Source of the DNA: Streptomyces viridiviolaceus
Lineage (GTDB): Bacteria > Actinomycetota > Actinomycetes > Streptomycetales > Streptomycetaceae
Length of the DNA stretch: 64,000 bases
Direction of reading: 5' to 3'
Assembly (NCBI RefSeq): GCF_014650995.1
Contig: NZ_BMWA01000015.1
Coordinates: forward strand, 1 to 64,000
In this document: positions 24,127 through 32,255 of the stretch, piece after piece
Layout: every line of letters begins with the position of its first letter
How positions within the stretch are numbered: position 1 is the stretch's first letter
Translations under genes and position numbers: made by a program
The notes under the pieces: model-generated
The model's database searches: none
Seen by the model: the letters and a program-made list of their open reading frames with translations, nothing else
Told to the model about the DNA's origin: nothing

Positions 24127-25074
24127 ATGACTACGCCCACGAAGCCCTTGCCCCCCGGTTCCGCCGCCGGCCCCGCCCCGGCCGGCGGGCGCCCCGCCCC
24201 CGGCGAGTCTCTGCACTCCCCCGTCATCGACTGGTTCGACGAGCACGCCCGCGATCTGCCGTGGCGGCGGCCGGAGGCCGGCGCATGGGGCGTGATGGTC
24301 AGTGAGTTCATGCTCCAGCAGACACCGGTCAGCCGCGTCCTGCCGGTCTACGAGCAGTGGATGGCCCGCTGGCCCCGCCCCGCCGACCTCGCCGCGGAGG
24401 CGCCCGGCGAGGCCGTGCGCGCCTGGGGCCGGCTCGGCTATCCGCGCCGCGCGCTGCGGCTGCACGGTGCCGCGGCGGCCATAACGGAACGGCACGGCGG
24501 CGACGTACCGGCGGACCACGCCCAGCTGCTGGCGCTGCCCGGCATCGGCGAGTACACGGCCGCGGCGGTCGCCTCCTTCGCGTACCGCCAGCGGCACGCG
24601 GTGCTGGACACCAACGTGCGCCGGGTCTTCGCACGGGCCGTCACGGGGGTGCAGTACCCGCCGAACGCGACCACCGCCGCCGAGCGCAAGCTGGCCCGCG
24701 CGCTGCTGCCCGAGGACGAGGGGACCGCGGCCCGCTGGGCGGCGGCGTCCATGGAACTGGGTGCGCTGGTGTGCACGGCCCGGAACGAGGCGTGTCACCG
24801 CTGCCCGATCGCGGCGCAGTGCGCCTGGCGGCTGGCCGGCAAGCCCGAGCACGACGGGCCGCCGCGCCGCGGGCAGACGTACGCGGGCACGGACCGGCAG
24901 GTGCGCGGCCGGCTGCTGGCGGTGCTGCGGGAGGCGCACGGGCCGGTTCCGCAGGCGGCTCTGGACCAGGTGTGGCACGAACCGGTCCAGCGCGCCCGCG
25001 CGTTGGACGGTCTGGTCGCCGACGGCCTGGTGGAGCCGCTGGCGGACGGGCTGTACCGGCTGCCGCTGGGCTGA
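24127..25074 (+). CDS. mutY: A/G-specific adenine glycosylase
   Basis: A 315-aa base-excision repair enzyme that removes adenine mispaired with 8-oxoguanine. Catalytic Glu60 (SEFMLQQTP), the helix-hairpin-helix LPGIGEYTAAAV (about 137-148), Asp161 (VLDTNVRR) and a [4Fe-4S] cluster C-X6-C-X2-C-X5-C at Cys216, 223, 226 and 232 are all visible. The C-terminal ~70 residues look like a small winged-helix rather than the NUDIX-like 8-oxoG domain of E. coli MutY, as in other actinobacterial short forms. ATG 24127 begins a ~28-residue Pro/Ala/Gly-rich extension; a later start cannot be excluded. Confidence 0.93.
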   Translation: MTTPTKPLPPGSAAGPAPAGGRPAPGESLHSPVIDWFDEHARDLPWRRPEAGAWGVMVSEFMLQQTPVSRVLPVYEQWMARWPRPADLAAEAPGEAVRAWGRLGYPRRALRLHGAAAAITERHGGDVPADHAQLLALPGIGEYTAAAVASFAYRQRHAVLDTNVRRVFARAVTGVQYPPNATTAAERKLARALLPEDEGTAARWAAASMELGALVCTARNEACHRCPIAAQCAWRLAGKPEHDGPPRRGQTYAGTDRQVRGRLLAVLREAHGPVPQAALDQVWHEPVQRARALDGLVADGLVEPLADGLYRLPLG

Positions 25075-25396
25075 CGCCCGGGCGGGCCACGGGGGCCGGA
25101 GCGCACGATAGGGCCCACGGCCGGCACAGGGGCCGGGCACAGCCCGGTCCCAGCCCGGGTCACAGCCGTAAGGGTCCGCGTGACGACTGCCCGCCTCGGC
25201 AAATCGCCATGAACCCACCCCAACGAGCCCTGCGGCTCACCCCGTACCCACTTCCGTTACACAACCGACGGACAGCCGAGTGCCAGCCGCAGGCTGGCTC
25301 GCACAGCGTCGTGACAACGCTTCCCTACCTTCGTTCCGTGCCCGGCTGACAGGGGCACGGCTGAGGACCAACGGGGAAAACGGGAGGCGGTTCACC
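25075..25396 (+). promoter_or_regulatory. sigE upstream control region
   Basis: This 322-bp gap holds no gene. It contains a perfect hairpin GCCAGCC-GCA-GGCTGGC (25282-25298) and a -10-like TACCTT (25326-25331) with no recognisable -35, as expected of an activator-dependent promoter. In S. coelicolor the response regulator CseB activates sigE from this region; the inverted repeat just upstream of the -10 is therefore a candidate CseB-related element. The promoter call is inference from position and literature on sigE; the repeats are seen directly. Confidence 0.45.
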
Positions 25397-25936
25397 ATGG
25401 CACAGGGCGAGGTGCTCGAGTTCGAGGAGTACGTCCGCACGCGGCAGGACGCGCTGCTGCGCAGCGCCCGGCGCCTGGTCCCTGACCCCGTCGACGCCCA
25501 GGACCTGCTCCAGACCGCGCTGGCGCGGACGTACGGCCGCTGGGACGGCATCGCCGACAAGCGGCTGGCGGACGCCTACCTGCGCCGGGTGATGATCAAC
25601 ACGCGGACCGAGTGGTGGCGGGCGCGGAAGCTGGAGGAGGTTCCCACCGAGCAGCTCCCGGACGCCTGCGTGGACGACTCCACCGAGCAGCACGCGGACC
25701 GCGCCCTGCTGATGGACGTCATGAAGGTGCTCGCCCCGAAGCAGCGCAGCGTCGTGGTGCTGCGACACTGGGAGCAGATGTCCACGGAGGAGACGGCCGC
25801 CGCCCTCGGCATGTCGGCCGGAACGGTCAAGAGCACGCTGCACCGGGCGCTCGCCCGGCTCCGCGAGGAGCTGGTCGCCCGCGATCTGGACGCACGCGCG
25901 CTGGAGCGTGAGGAGCGGGAGCGTTGCGCGGCCTGA
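25397..25936 (+). CDS. sigE: ECF sigma factor SigE
   Basis: A 179-aa ECF sigma factor for the cell-envelope stress response. Region 2 (about 10-75) contains PDPVDAQDLLQTALARTYGRW and RRVMINTRTEWWRARK; region 4 (about 110-165) contains VLRHWEQMSTEETAAALGMSAGTVKSTLHRALARL. It matches the SigE/SigL-like streptomycete type and lacks a fused anti-sigma. ATG 25397 follows GGGAGGCGG; an upstream in-frame start would add 39 non-conserved residues. The gene is first in a sigE-cseA-cseB-cseC cluster in which the Cse two-component system controls sigE transcription instead of an anti-sigma factor. Confidence 0.95.
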   Translation: MAQGEVLEFEEYVRTRQDALLRSARRLVPDPVDAQDLLQTALARTYGRWDGIADKRLADAYLRRVMINTRTEWWRARKLEEVPTEQLPDACVDDSTEQHADRALLMDVMKVLAPKQRSVVVLRHWEQMSTEETAAALGMSAGTVKSTLHRALARLREELVARDLDARALEREERERCAA

Positions 25937-26577
25937 CCGTCTGCCGGAGGACCGGCCCGGCCCGGGGAAGCATCCAGGCGACGAGCACGGCGGCGGCCGT
26001 GTCCGTCGCCCTCGCCGTTTCGCTCGCCGGCTGCGCCGCGGGCGGCACCGGTGCCCGTGACGAGGGCCCGGCCCACGCGGACTCGGTGGCGGGCGCCTCC
26101 TCCCCCGCCGCCTCGCCGAGCCGGACCCCCGACCGGGTGGACGCGGTCCGGCTCGTCAAGGCCGATCCCCGTGTCTCGGCCGAGGTCAAACGGGAGCTGA
26201 AGCCGTGCGTCGCCGACGAGTACCCCGTCGACGTCTCCTACGGCGAGCTGACCGGCTCTTCCGCCGAGGACGTCGTCGTCAACGTCCTGACCTGCGGGGA
26301 CGCGGTGGGAGTGGGCAGTTACGTGTACCGCGAGAAGGGGGGCGAGTACCAGAATGTGTTCAAGGCGGAGGAGCCCCCGGTCTACGCGGAGATCGACCGC
26401 GGCGACCTGGTGGTCACCAAGCAGGTCTACGAGAAGGGCGACCCGGTGTCGAGTCCGTCCGGCGAGAACGTGATCACGTACCGCTGGTCCTCGGGCCGGT
26501 TCACCGAGCGGTACCGCACGCACAACGACTACAGCAACGCCGTCGGGAACGCGCCCACGCCGGTTCCGGAGAGCTGA
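25924..26577 (+). CDS. cseA: CseA lipoprotein
   Basis: A 217-aa secreted lipoprotein. The signal peptide ends in the lipobox LAGC with the lipidated Cys at residue 37, followed by a Gly/Ala/Ser-rich spacer and a beta-rich domain (about 70-217). In S. coelicolor CseA is an extracytoplasmic lipoprotein that dampens the Cse system. The start is TTG 25924, with GAGGAG about 10 nt upstream, and the gene overlaps the end of sigE by 13 nt, indicating translational coupling. It follows the usual order sigE-cseA-cseB-cseC. Confidence 0.9.
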   Translation: MRGLTVCRRTGPARGSIQATSTAAAVSVALAVSLAGCAAGGTGARDEGPAHADSVAGASSPAASPSRTPDRVDAVRLVKADPRVSAEVKRELKPCVADEYPVDVSYGELTGSSAEDVVVNVLTCGDAVGVGSYVYREKGGEYQNVFKAEEPPVYAEIDRGDLVVTKQVYEKGDPVSSPSGENVITYRWSSGRFTERYRTHNDYSNAVGNAPTPVPES

Positions 26578-26689
26578 CCGGCCACCGGAGAGAACCGATC
26601 GGGCCGCTCGGACCGATGCAGAAGTGAGCGCGCCCCGGCCACCGCGACGAGGACGCCCGACCACCACAACGAGGACAGAGAGCACCGGG

Positions 26690-27394
26690 ATGGCAGACCA
26701 GACCCACGTCCTGTTCGTCGAGGACGACGACGTCATCCGCGAGGCCACCCAGCTCGCCCTGGAGCGGGACGGCTTCGCGGTCACCGCGATGCCCGACGGC
26801 CTGTCGGGCCTGGAGGCGTTCCGGGCCGACCGCCCCGACATCGCGCTGCTGGACGTCATGGTCCCCGGCCTCGACGGCGTCAGCCTGTGCCGCCGGATCC
26901 GGGACGAGTCCACCGTGCCCGTGATCATGCTGTCGGCGCGGGCCGACTCCATCGACGTGGTGCTCGGCCTGGAGGCGGGCGCCGACGACTACGTGACCAA
27001 GCCGTTCGACGGGGCGGTGCTGGTGGCCCGGATCCGGGCGGTGCTGCGCCGCTTCGGGCACGCCGGCGGCGGTGTCCGGGCGGACGCGGGGGGTGGTGAC
27101 GACAACGGCGGAGTGCTCACCTTCGGCGAGCTGGAGGTCGACACCGAGGGCATGGAGGTGCGCCGGGCCGGACGGCCGGTGGCGCTGACACCGACCGAGA
27201 TGCGGCTGCTGCTGGAGTTCTCCTCGGCGCCGGGCACGGTGCTCTCGCGCGACAAGCTGCTGGAGCGGGTGTGGGACTACGGCTGGGGCGGTGACACCCG
27301 TGTCGTCGACGTCCATGTGCAGCGGCTGCGGACCAAGATCGGCCAGGACCGCATCGAGACGGTCCGTGGCTTCGGCTACAAGTTGAAGGCCTGA
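26690..27394 (+). CDS. cseB: CseB response regulator
   Basis: A 234-aa OmpR/PhoB-type regulator. The receiver has the acidic triad EDDD (11-14), phosphoacceptor Asp55 (ALLDVMVPG) and Lys in YVTKPFDG. A Gly/Asp-rich linker (about 122-140) joins it to the winged helix (about 140-234; TPTEMRLLLEF, DVHVQRLRTKIG, RGFGYKL). Its established role in S. coelicolor is to activate sigE after phosphorylation by CseC. It starts at ATG 26690 and is separated from cseA by 112 bp and from cseC by 8 bp. Confidence 0.95.
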   Translation: MADQTHVLFVEDDDVIREATQLALERDGFAVTAMPDGLSGLEAFRADRPDIALLDVMVPGLDGVSLCRRIRDESTVPVIMLSARADSIDVVLGLEAGADDYVTKPFDGAVLVARIRAVLRRFGHAGGGVRADAGGGDDNGGVLTFGELEVDTEGMEVRRAGRPVALTPTEMRLLLEFSSAPGTVLSRDKLLERVWDYGWGGDTRVVDVHVQRLRTKIGQDRIETVRGFGYKLKA

Positions 27395-27402
27395 GCAGGG
27401 AC

Positions 27403-28770
27403 ATGCGGGGGATCTTCCGTCGCCTGGCCGCCTCCCCGCTGGGGCGCACGGGCATCCGTACAGGGCTGAGATGGAAGCTCAGCGCGGCCATCGCGCTGGT
27501 CGGCGCGCTGGTGGCGGTCGCGCTGAGCCTGGTCGTGCACAACGCGGCCAGGGTGTCGATGCTGGACAACGCGCGCGACCTCGCGGACGACCGCGTCCTG
27601 ATCGCCCAGCGCAACTACGAGCTGTCCGGGCGGCTGAACTTCCCGAACGCCCAGATCGACGACCCCGAGCTGCCGGCCGAGCTGCGCAGGAAGGTCGAGG
27701 ACGGCCGGCGGGCGACGTACGTCTCCGAGCAGGCGAACGGGGTGACGGACATATGGGCGGCCGTGCCGCTCAAGGACGGGCACGTGATGTCCCTGCACTC
27801 CGGGTTCACCGACCGCAGCTCGGACATCCTCAAGGACCTCGACCAGGCCCTGGTCATCGGCTCCATCGCGGTCGTCCTGGGCGGCAGCGCGCTCGGCGTG
27901 CTCATCGGCGGACAGCTGTCGCGCCGGCTGCGCAAGGCCGCCGCCGCCGCGAACCAGGTCGCGGGGGGCGAGAGCGAGGTGCGGGTCCGGGACGCCATCG
28001 GCGGCGTCGTGCGGGACGAGACCGACGATCTCGCCAGCGCCGTGGACGCGATGGCGGACGCGCTGCAGCAGCGGCTGGAGGCAGAGCGCCGGGTCACCGC
28101 GGACATCGCGCACGAGCTGCGCACGCCGGTGACCGGGCTGCTGACGGCGGCCGAGCTGCTGCCGCCGGGCCGGCCGACCGAGCTGGTGCTGGACCGGGCG
28201 AAGGCCATGCGCACGCTGGTGGAGGACGTCCTGGAGGTGGCCCGGCTCGACGGCGCCTCGGAGCGGGCCGAGCTGCAGGACATCATGCTGGGCGACTTCG
28301 TCACCCGGCGGGTGGCGGCCAAGGACCCGGCCGTGGAGGTACGGGTCGTGCACGAGTCGGAGGTCACCACCGACCCGCGCCGCCTGGAGCGCGTGCTGTT
28401 CAACCTGCTCGCCAACGCCGCCCGGCACGGCAGGCCGCCCATCGAGGTCAGCGTCGAGGGCCGGGTGATCCGGGTCCGCGACCACGGGCCCGGCTTCCCC
28501 GGGGACCTGCTCGCGGAGGGCCCGAGCCGCTTCCGCACCGGCAGCGCGGACCGGGCCGGCCGCGGCCACGGACTCGGTCTGACCATCGCGGCCGGGCAGG
28601 CCCGGGTGCTGGGCGCCCGGCTGACGTTCCGCAACGTGCGGCCCGCCGGGGCGCCCGACCACGTCCCCGCCGAGGGCGCGGTCGCCGTGCTGTGGCTGCC
28701 GGAGCACGCGCCGACGAACACCGGGAGCTTCCCGATGCTGCCGGACCGGCCGGCCCAGGGCGTGTCCTAA
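27403..28770 (+). CDS. cseC: CseC sensor histidine kinase
   Basis: A 455-aa envelope-stress sensor kinase. Two transmembrane helices (about 25-46 and 148-170) bracket an extracytoplasmic sensor of about 100 residues. A HAMP linker follows, then HisKA with His237 (DIAHELRTPVTG), and the HATPase domain with N-box LFNLLANAARHG and RGHGLGLTIAAGQ. In S. coelicolor CseC responds to cell-wall damage by antibiotics and lysozyme. ATG 27403 follows cseB at 8 bp. Its stop overlaps the convergent VOC gene stop by 2-4 bp (28767-28770). Confidence 0.95.
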   Translation: MRGIFRRLAASPLGRTGIRTGLRWKLSAAIALVGALVAVALSLVVHNAARVSMLDNARDLADDRVLIAQRNYELSGRLNFPNAQIDDPELPAELRRKVEDGRRATYVSEQANGVTDIWAAVPLKDGHVMSLHSGFTDRSSDILKDLDQALVIGSIAVVLGGSALGVLIGGQLSRRLRKAAAAANQVAGGESEVRVRDAIGGVVRDETDDLASAVDAMADALQQRLEAERRVTADIAHELRTPVTGLLTAAELLPPGRPTELVLDRAKAMRTLVEDVLEVARLDGASERAELQDIMLGDFVTRRVAAKDPAVEVRVVHESEVTTDPRRLERVLFNLLANAARHGRPPIEVSVEGRVIRVRDHGPGFPGDLLAEGPSRFRTGSADRAGRGHGLGLTIAAGQARVLGARLTFRNVRPAGAPDHVPAEGAVAVLWLPEHAPTNTGSFPMLPDRPAQGVS

Positions 28771-29213
28771 CAGGCGAAGTCCTTGTCCATGTCGAGGCCG
28801 CCCTCGCGGGGCTGGGTGAAGGAGAACCAGTTGCCGGAGTCGTCGCGGAAGAGCGCTTCCGTGCCGTAGGGACGCTCCTGCGGCTCCTGGAGGAACTCCA
28901 CCCCGCGGTCCTTGAGCTTCTTGTAGTCGCCGTGGATGTCGTCGGTGGTCAGCACGCCGGCGCCGAGAGCGCCCTTGGCCACCAGCTTCTTGATCATCTC
29001 GGCGGACTCGGGATCCATGGAGCCGCTGCCGGGGACCATCAGCGTCAGTTCGACGTCGGGCTGGTCCGGGGAGCCGACGGTGAGCCAGCGCATGCCGCCC
29101 TCGCCCATCGTCATGTCCGTACGGACCTCCAGGCCCAGCTTCTGGGTGTAGAACTCCTTGGCCCGGTCCTGGTCGAGGACCCAGACGGTCGAGATGGCGA
29201 GACCCTTGATCAT
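28767..29213 (-). CDS. VOC/glyoxalase-family protein
   Basis: A 148-aa protein with the vicinal oxygen chelate fold: two beta-alpha-beta-beta-beta modules, with landmarks VLDQDRAKEFYTQKLGLEV (about 12-30) and FRDDSGNWFSFTQP near the end. The family covers glyoxalases, dioxygenases and resistance proteins; this short PhnB/glyoxalase-like type is not assignable to a substrate. ATG 29213 has AGGAG seven bases upstream. It follows the AraC gene (29326-29751) on the same strand by 112 bp and may be its target. Confidence 0.83.
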   Translation of the reverse strand: MIKGLAISTVWVLDQDRAKEFYTQKLGLEVRTDMTMGEGGMRWLTVGSPDQPDVELTLMVPGSGSMDPESAEMIKKLVAKGALGAGVLTTDDIHGDYKKLKDRGVEFLQEPQERPYGTEALFRDDSGNWFSFTQPREGGLDMDKDFAC

Positions 29214-29325
29214 GGCGTGCTCCTGTACTTCCGTGTTCCTGCGGTACGCGGGTACTCCCGTGTCCCTGCGGTACGCGGCCGGTCGTCGTGCCCGCATCGC
29301 CCTGCCACCGTAGGCAGCGGCCACG

Positions 29326-29751
29326 TCACTCCGCTTCTTCGGAATTGCGCCGTGCGGGGCCGCCGCGGAAGCCGCCGGCCCAGAGCATGGCGTAGCAGCC
29401 CGGTATCAGGGCGGCTCCTCGGCCCACGTGCTTCGTCCGGTACTCGCTGGGGGTCAGTCCGGTCCAGGCCTTGAACCGGCTGGAGAAGGTGCCGAGGCTG
29501 CTGAAGCCGACCAGATGGCAGATCTCGGTCACGGACAGGTTGGCGGTGCGCAGCAGGTCCTCGGCGCGCTCGATGCGGCGGTGGGTCAGGTACTGGCCGG
29601 GGGTCTCGCCGTACGCCTCCTTGAAGGCGCGGATGAAGTGGTAACGGGAGTACCCGGCGTGCGCGGCCACCGCGTCCAGGTCGAGGGCCGGGTCGGCCCA
29701 GTCGCGGTCCATGGCGTCCTTGGCCAGCCGCAACTGCCGCAACTTGTCCAT
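29326..29751 (-). CDS. AraC-type DNA-binding protein, DNA-binding domain only
   Basis: A 141-aa protein consisting almost wholly of an AraC double HTH (about 5-100): DLDAVAAHAGYSRYHFIRAFKEAYGETP and SVTEICHLVGFSSLGTFSSRFKAWTG. The remaining ~40 residues (GCYAMLWAGGFRGG) may contact a ligand or partner. No sensing domain is present, which is seen in SoxS/MarA-like regulators. ATG 29751 was chosen because conserved helices begin there; an in-frame upstream ATG at 29841 would overlap the terminator hairpin. It precedes the VOC gene, which it may control. Confidence 0.85.
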   Translation of the reverse strand: MDKLRQLRLAKDAMDRDWADPALDLDAVAAHAGYSRYHFIRAFKEAYGETPGQYLTHRRIERAEDLLRTANLSVTEICHLVGFSSLGTFSSRFKAWTGLTPSEYRTKHVGRGAALIPGCYAMLWAGGFRGGPARRNSEEAE

Positions 29752-29838
29752 GCGCCCGATGGTGGCACGAGGCACTGACAGTGACCCCGCGCCGTCCGGC
29801 CACGCCCGGGGCCCCGGGCAGGACGGACGCACGCAGGG

Positions 29839-29889
29839 CACGACGAAGGCCCCCGGCCGGGCGGACGCACCCCGGGGGCCTTCGTCGTG
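29839..29889 (-). terminator. Strong terminator of the DHA2 exporter gene
   Basis: A perfect 18-bp stem (29839-29856 with 29872-29889) encloses a 15-nt loop, 15 bp past the exporter stop on the minus strand. The right position and exceptional stability make it the likely end of the exporter transcript. Confidence 0.85.
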
Positions 29890-29904
29890 GAGGGCGGGCG
29901 GAGG

Positions 29905-31500
29905 TCAGACGGTCTCGGCCGCCGGCGTCTTCGCCGCGGCGCCGTCACCGTCCGCCGGCCCGGCCGCCGCCTGCGGTCCCGCCCCCTTGAGCGGAACCTC
30001 CTTGACGAACACCGCCGCGATCAGCGCGAGCACCGCCACGGCGGCCCCCAGCAGGAAGGCCCCGTGCGTCCCGGAGGACACCGCGTGCTGGTAGGCCTCC
30101 CGCGCGGCCCGAGGCAGCTCGGCCAGGCTCGCCGCGTCGAGCTGCGCCGACTGCTCGGTCACCTTCGCGCCCAGCTCCCCGGCCCGCTCCGCCATGACGT
30201 CCTGGACGCGGTGGTTGAACAGGGCGCCCATGATCGCGACGCCGAAGGAGGAGCCGAGGGTGCGGAAGAGAGTGGTGGACGAGGAGGCCACGCCCATGTC
30301 CTTCATCTCCACGCTGTTCTGCGCGACCAGCATGGTGATCTGCATCAGGCAGCCCATGCCGAGGCCGACGACGGCCATGTACACACCGGAGGTGAACCGG
30401 CTGGTCTCCGTGTCCATCAGGGACAGCAGGAAGAGTCCGGCCGTCATCAGCGCACCGCCGATCACCGGGAAGATCTTGTAGCGGCCTGTGTTCGTGGTGA
30501 CCCGCCCCGCCACCATCGACGTGACGAGCATCGCGCCCAGCATCGGCAGGAGCAGCAGCCCCGAGTTGGTGGCCGACGCGCCCTGGACCGCCTGCTGGTA
30601 CAGCGGCAGGAAGAGGGTGGCGCCGAACATCACGAAGCCGACGATGAAGCCGATCACGGACATCAGTGTGAAGTTGCGGCTGCGGAAGATGTGCAGCGGC
30701 ACGATCGGCTCTGCGGCCCTCGTCTGCCAGAAGACGAACCCGACCAGCGCGGCGACGCCGATACCGATCAGCTCCATGATCCGCGCCGAGGACCAGGCGT
30801 ACTCCGTGCCGCCCCAGGTGGTGACGAGCACGATCGCGGTGATGCCCACGGTCAGCAGCGCGGCGCCGAGGTAGTCGATCCGCGCGTCGCTGCGCTTCTT
30901 CGGCAGGTGCAGTACGGCACTGATGGCGACCAGCGCGACCGCGCCGAGCGGCAGGTTGATGTAGAAGGCCCAGCGCCAGCCCCAGTGGTCGGTGATGGTG
31001 CCGCCGACCAGCGGTCCGCCGATCATCGCGAGCGCCATGACGCCGGCCATCATGCCCTGGTACTTGCCGCGTTCCCGGGGCGGGATCAGGTCGCCGATGA
31101 TGGCCATGACGCCGACCATCAGACCGCCGGCGCCGAGGCCCTGGACCGCGCGGAAGCCGATGAGCTGGCCCATGTCCTGGGCCATGCCGCTGAGCGCCGA
31201 GCCGATCAGGAAGATCACGATCGAGGTCATGAACGAGCCCTTGCGGCCGTACATGTCGCCGATCTTGCCCCACAGCGGGGTGGAGGCCGCGGTCGCGAGC
31301 GTGTAGGCGGTCACCACCCAGGACAGGTGTTCCAGGCCGCCCAGCTCGCCGACGATCGTCGGCATCGCGGTGCCGATGATCATGTTGTCGAGCATCGCGA
31401 GCATCATCGCGACCATGAGGGCGAGCAGGACCACCCGCACGCTCCTCGGCTGCTTCCCGCCTCCGGTGTCGACGGTGTCCTCCGTCACTGTGTCCGCCAT
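29905..31500 (-). CDS. MFS exporter, DHA2 (EmrB/QacA) family
   Basis: A 531-aa proton-coupled drug exporter with about 14 membrane helices. Family landmarks are LDNMIIGTAMPTIVGELG (helix 1, motif D1), WVVTAYTLATAASTPLWGKIGDMYGRK (motif A) and GPLVGGTITDHWGWRWAFYINLP (motif C and the DHA2 RW-FYIN signature). The length fits the family. ATG 31500 was preferred with GGGAGTGGGAG upstream; a GTG at 31527 is in-frame but overlaps an operator copy. It is divergent from a TetR repressor gene with paired operator-like repeats between them, and ends at a strong terminator. Confidence 0.92.
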   Translation of the reverse strand: MADTVTEDTVDTGGGKQPRSVRVVLLALMVAMMLAMLDNMIIGTAMPTIVGELGGLEHLSWVVTAYTLATAASTPLWGKIGDMYGRKGSFMTSIVIFLIGSALSGMAQDMGQLIGFRAVQGLGAGGLMVGVMAIIGDLIPPRERGKYQGMMAGVMALAMIGGPLVGGTITDHWGWRWAFYINLPLGAVALVAISAVLHLPKKRSDARIDYLGAALLTVGITAIVLVTTWGGTEYAWSSARIMELIGIGVAALVGFVFWQTRAAEPIVPLHIFRSRNFTLMSVIGFIVGFVMFGATLFLPLYQQAVQGASATNSGLLLLPMLGAMLVTSMVAGRVTTNTGRYKIFPVIGGALMTAGLFLLSLMDTETSRFTSGVYMAVVGLGMGCLMQITMLVAQNSVEMKDMGVASSSTTLFRTLGSSFGVAIMGALFNHRVQDVMAERAGELGAKVTEQSAQLDAASLAELPRAAREAYQHAVSSGTHGAFLLGAAVAVLALIAAVFVKEVPLKGAGPQAAAGPADGDGAAAKTPAAETV

Positions 31501-31525
31501 CGCTCCCACTCCCCCTGACTCCGCC

Positions 31526-31597
31526 ACTTACTTGCCGCCCGGCTAGTTGACTACACTCGGGAAGGTAGACGCGTAACTAGCCGGTCGTCAAGTAAGT
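31526..31597. promoter_or_regulatory. Paired TetR operator-like repeats and divergent promoters
   Basis: Two 23-bp copies lie in inverted orientation at 31526-31548 and 31575-31597, agreeing at 21 of 23 positions; each contains ACTT..CGGCTAGTT half-elements. On the minus strand TTGACG followed 17-18 nt later by CTACCT/TACCTT gives a plausible exporter promoter between the copies. The arrangement fits a TetR repressor blocking both its own gene and the exporter. Repeats are observed; binding is inferred. Confidence 0.75.
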
Positions 31598-31635
31598 TTT
31601 CCGGAAAGTGCGCGGAGCGGAGGTGGCATAGGAGG

Positions 31636-32238
31636 ATGGGCGGCACGATGGACGGCACCAAGCAGCAGCGGCGCCGCGGGAACACCCGCCAGCGCATCCA
31701 GGACGTGGCGCTCGAGCTCTTCGCCGAGCAGGGCTACGAGAAGACCTCCCTGCGCGAGATCTCCGAACGCCTGGAAGTCACCAAAGCGGCGCTCTACTAC
31801 CACTTCAAGACCAAGGAAGAGATCCTGGTCAGCATCTTCGAGGACCTCGTCCGGCCGATCGAGGACCTGATCGAGTGGGGCCGGCGGCAGCCGCACACGC
31901 TGGAGACGAAGCAGGAGATCATCCGCCGCTACAGCGAGGCCCTGGCCGGGGCGGCCCCGCTCTTCCGCTTCATGCAGGAGAACCAGGCGACGGTGCGGGA
32001 GCTGCGCATCGGCAGCATGTTCAAGGACCGCATGATGGGCCTGCGCTACATCCTGGTCGACCCGGACGCGGACCTGGTGGACCAGGTACGCAGCATCAGC
32101 GCGCTGTTCACCCTGCACGCCGGGATGATTTTCCTCCACGACGTCGAAGGCGACCCCGAGGATAAGCGCAAGGCTGTCCTCGAGGTCGCCACCGATCTGG
32201 TCACCCGGGCCCACCATCAGGGGGCCGGGGACTCATAG
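31636..32238 (+). CDS. TetR-family repressor of the adjacent exporter
   Basis: A 200-aa TetR protein. The N-terminal DNA-binding domain (about 17-62) reads TRQRIQDVALELFAEQGYEKTSLREISERLEVTKAALYYHFKTKEEIL; the remaining helices form the ligand domain. It is divergent from the DHA2 exporter with two operator-like repeats in the 135-bp gap, the classical arrangement for a drug-responsive repressor. The start is ATG 31636 or ATG 31648; AGGAGG is directly before the first and about 11 nt before the second. Confidence 0.9.
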   Translation: MGGTMDGTKQQRRRGNTRQRIQDVALELFAEQGYEKTSLREISERLEVTKAALYYHFKTKEEILVSIFEDLVRPIEDLIEWGRRQPHTLETKQEIIRRYSEALAGAAPLFRFMQENQATVRELRIGSMFKDRMMGLRYILVDPDADLVDQVRSISALFTLHAGMIFLHDVEGDPEDKRKAVLEVATDLVTRAHHQGAGDS

Positions 32239-32255
32239 GGGCCTGTCCGGCCCTG

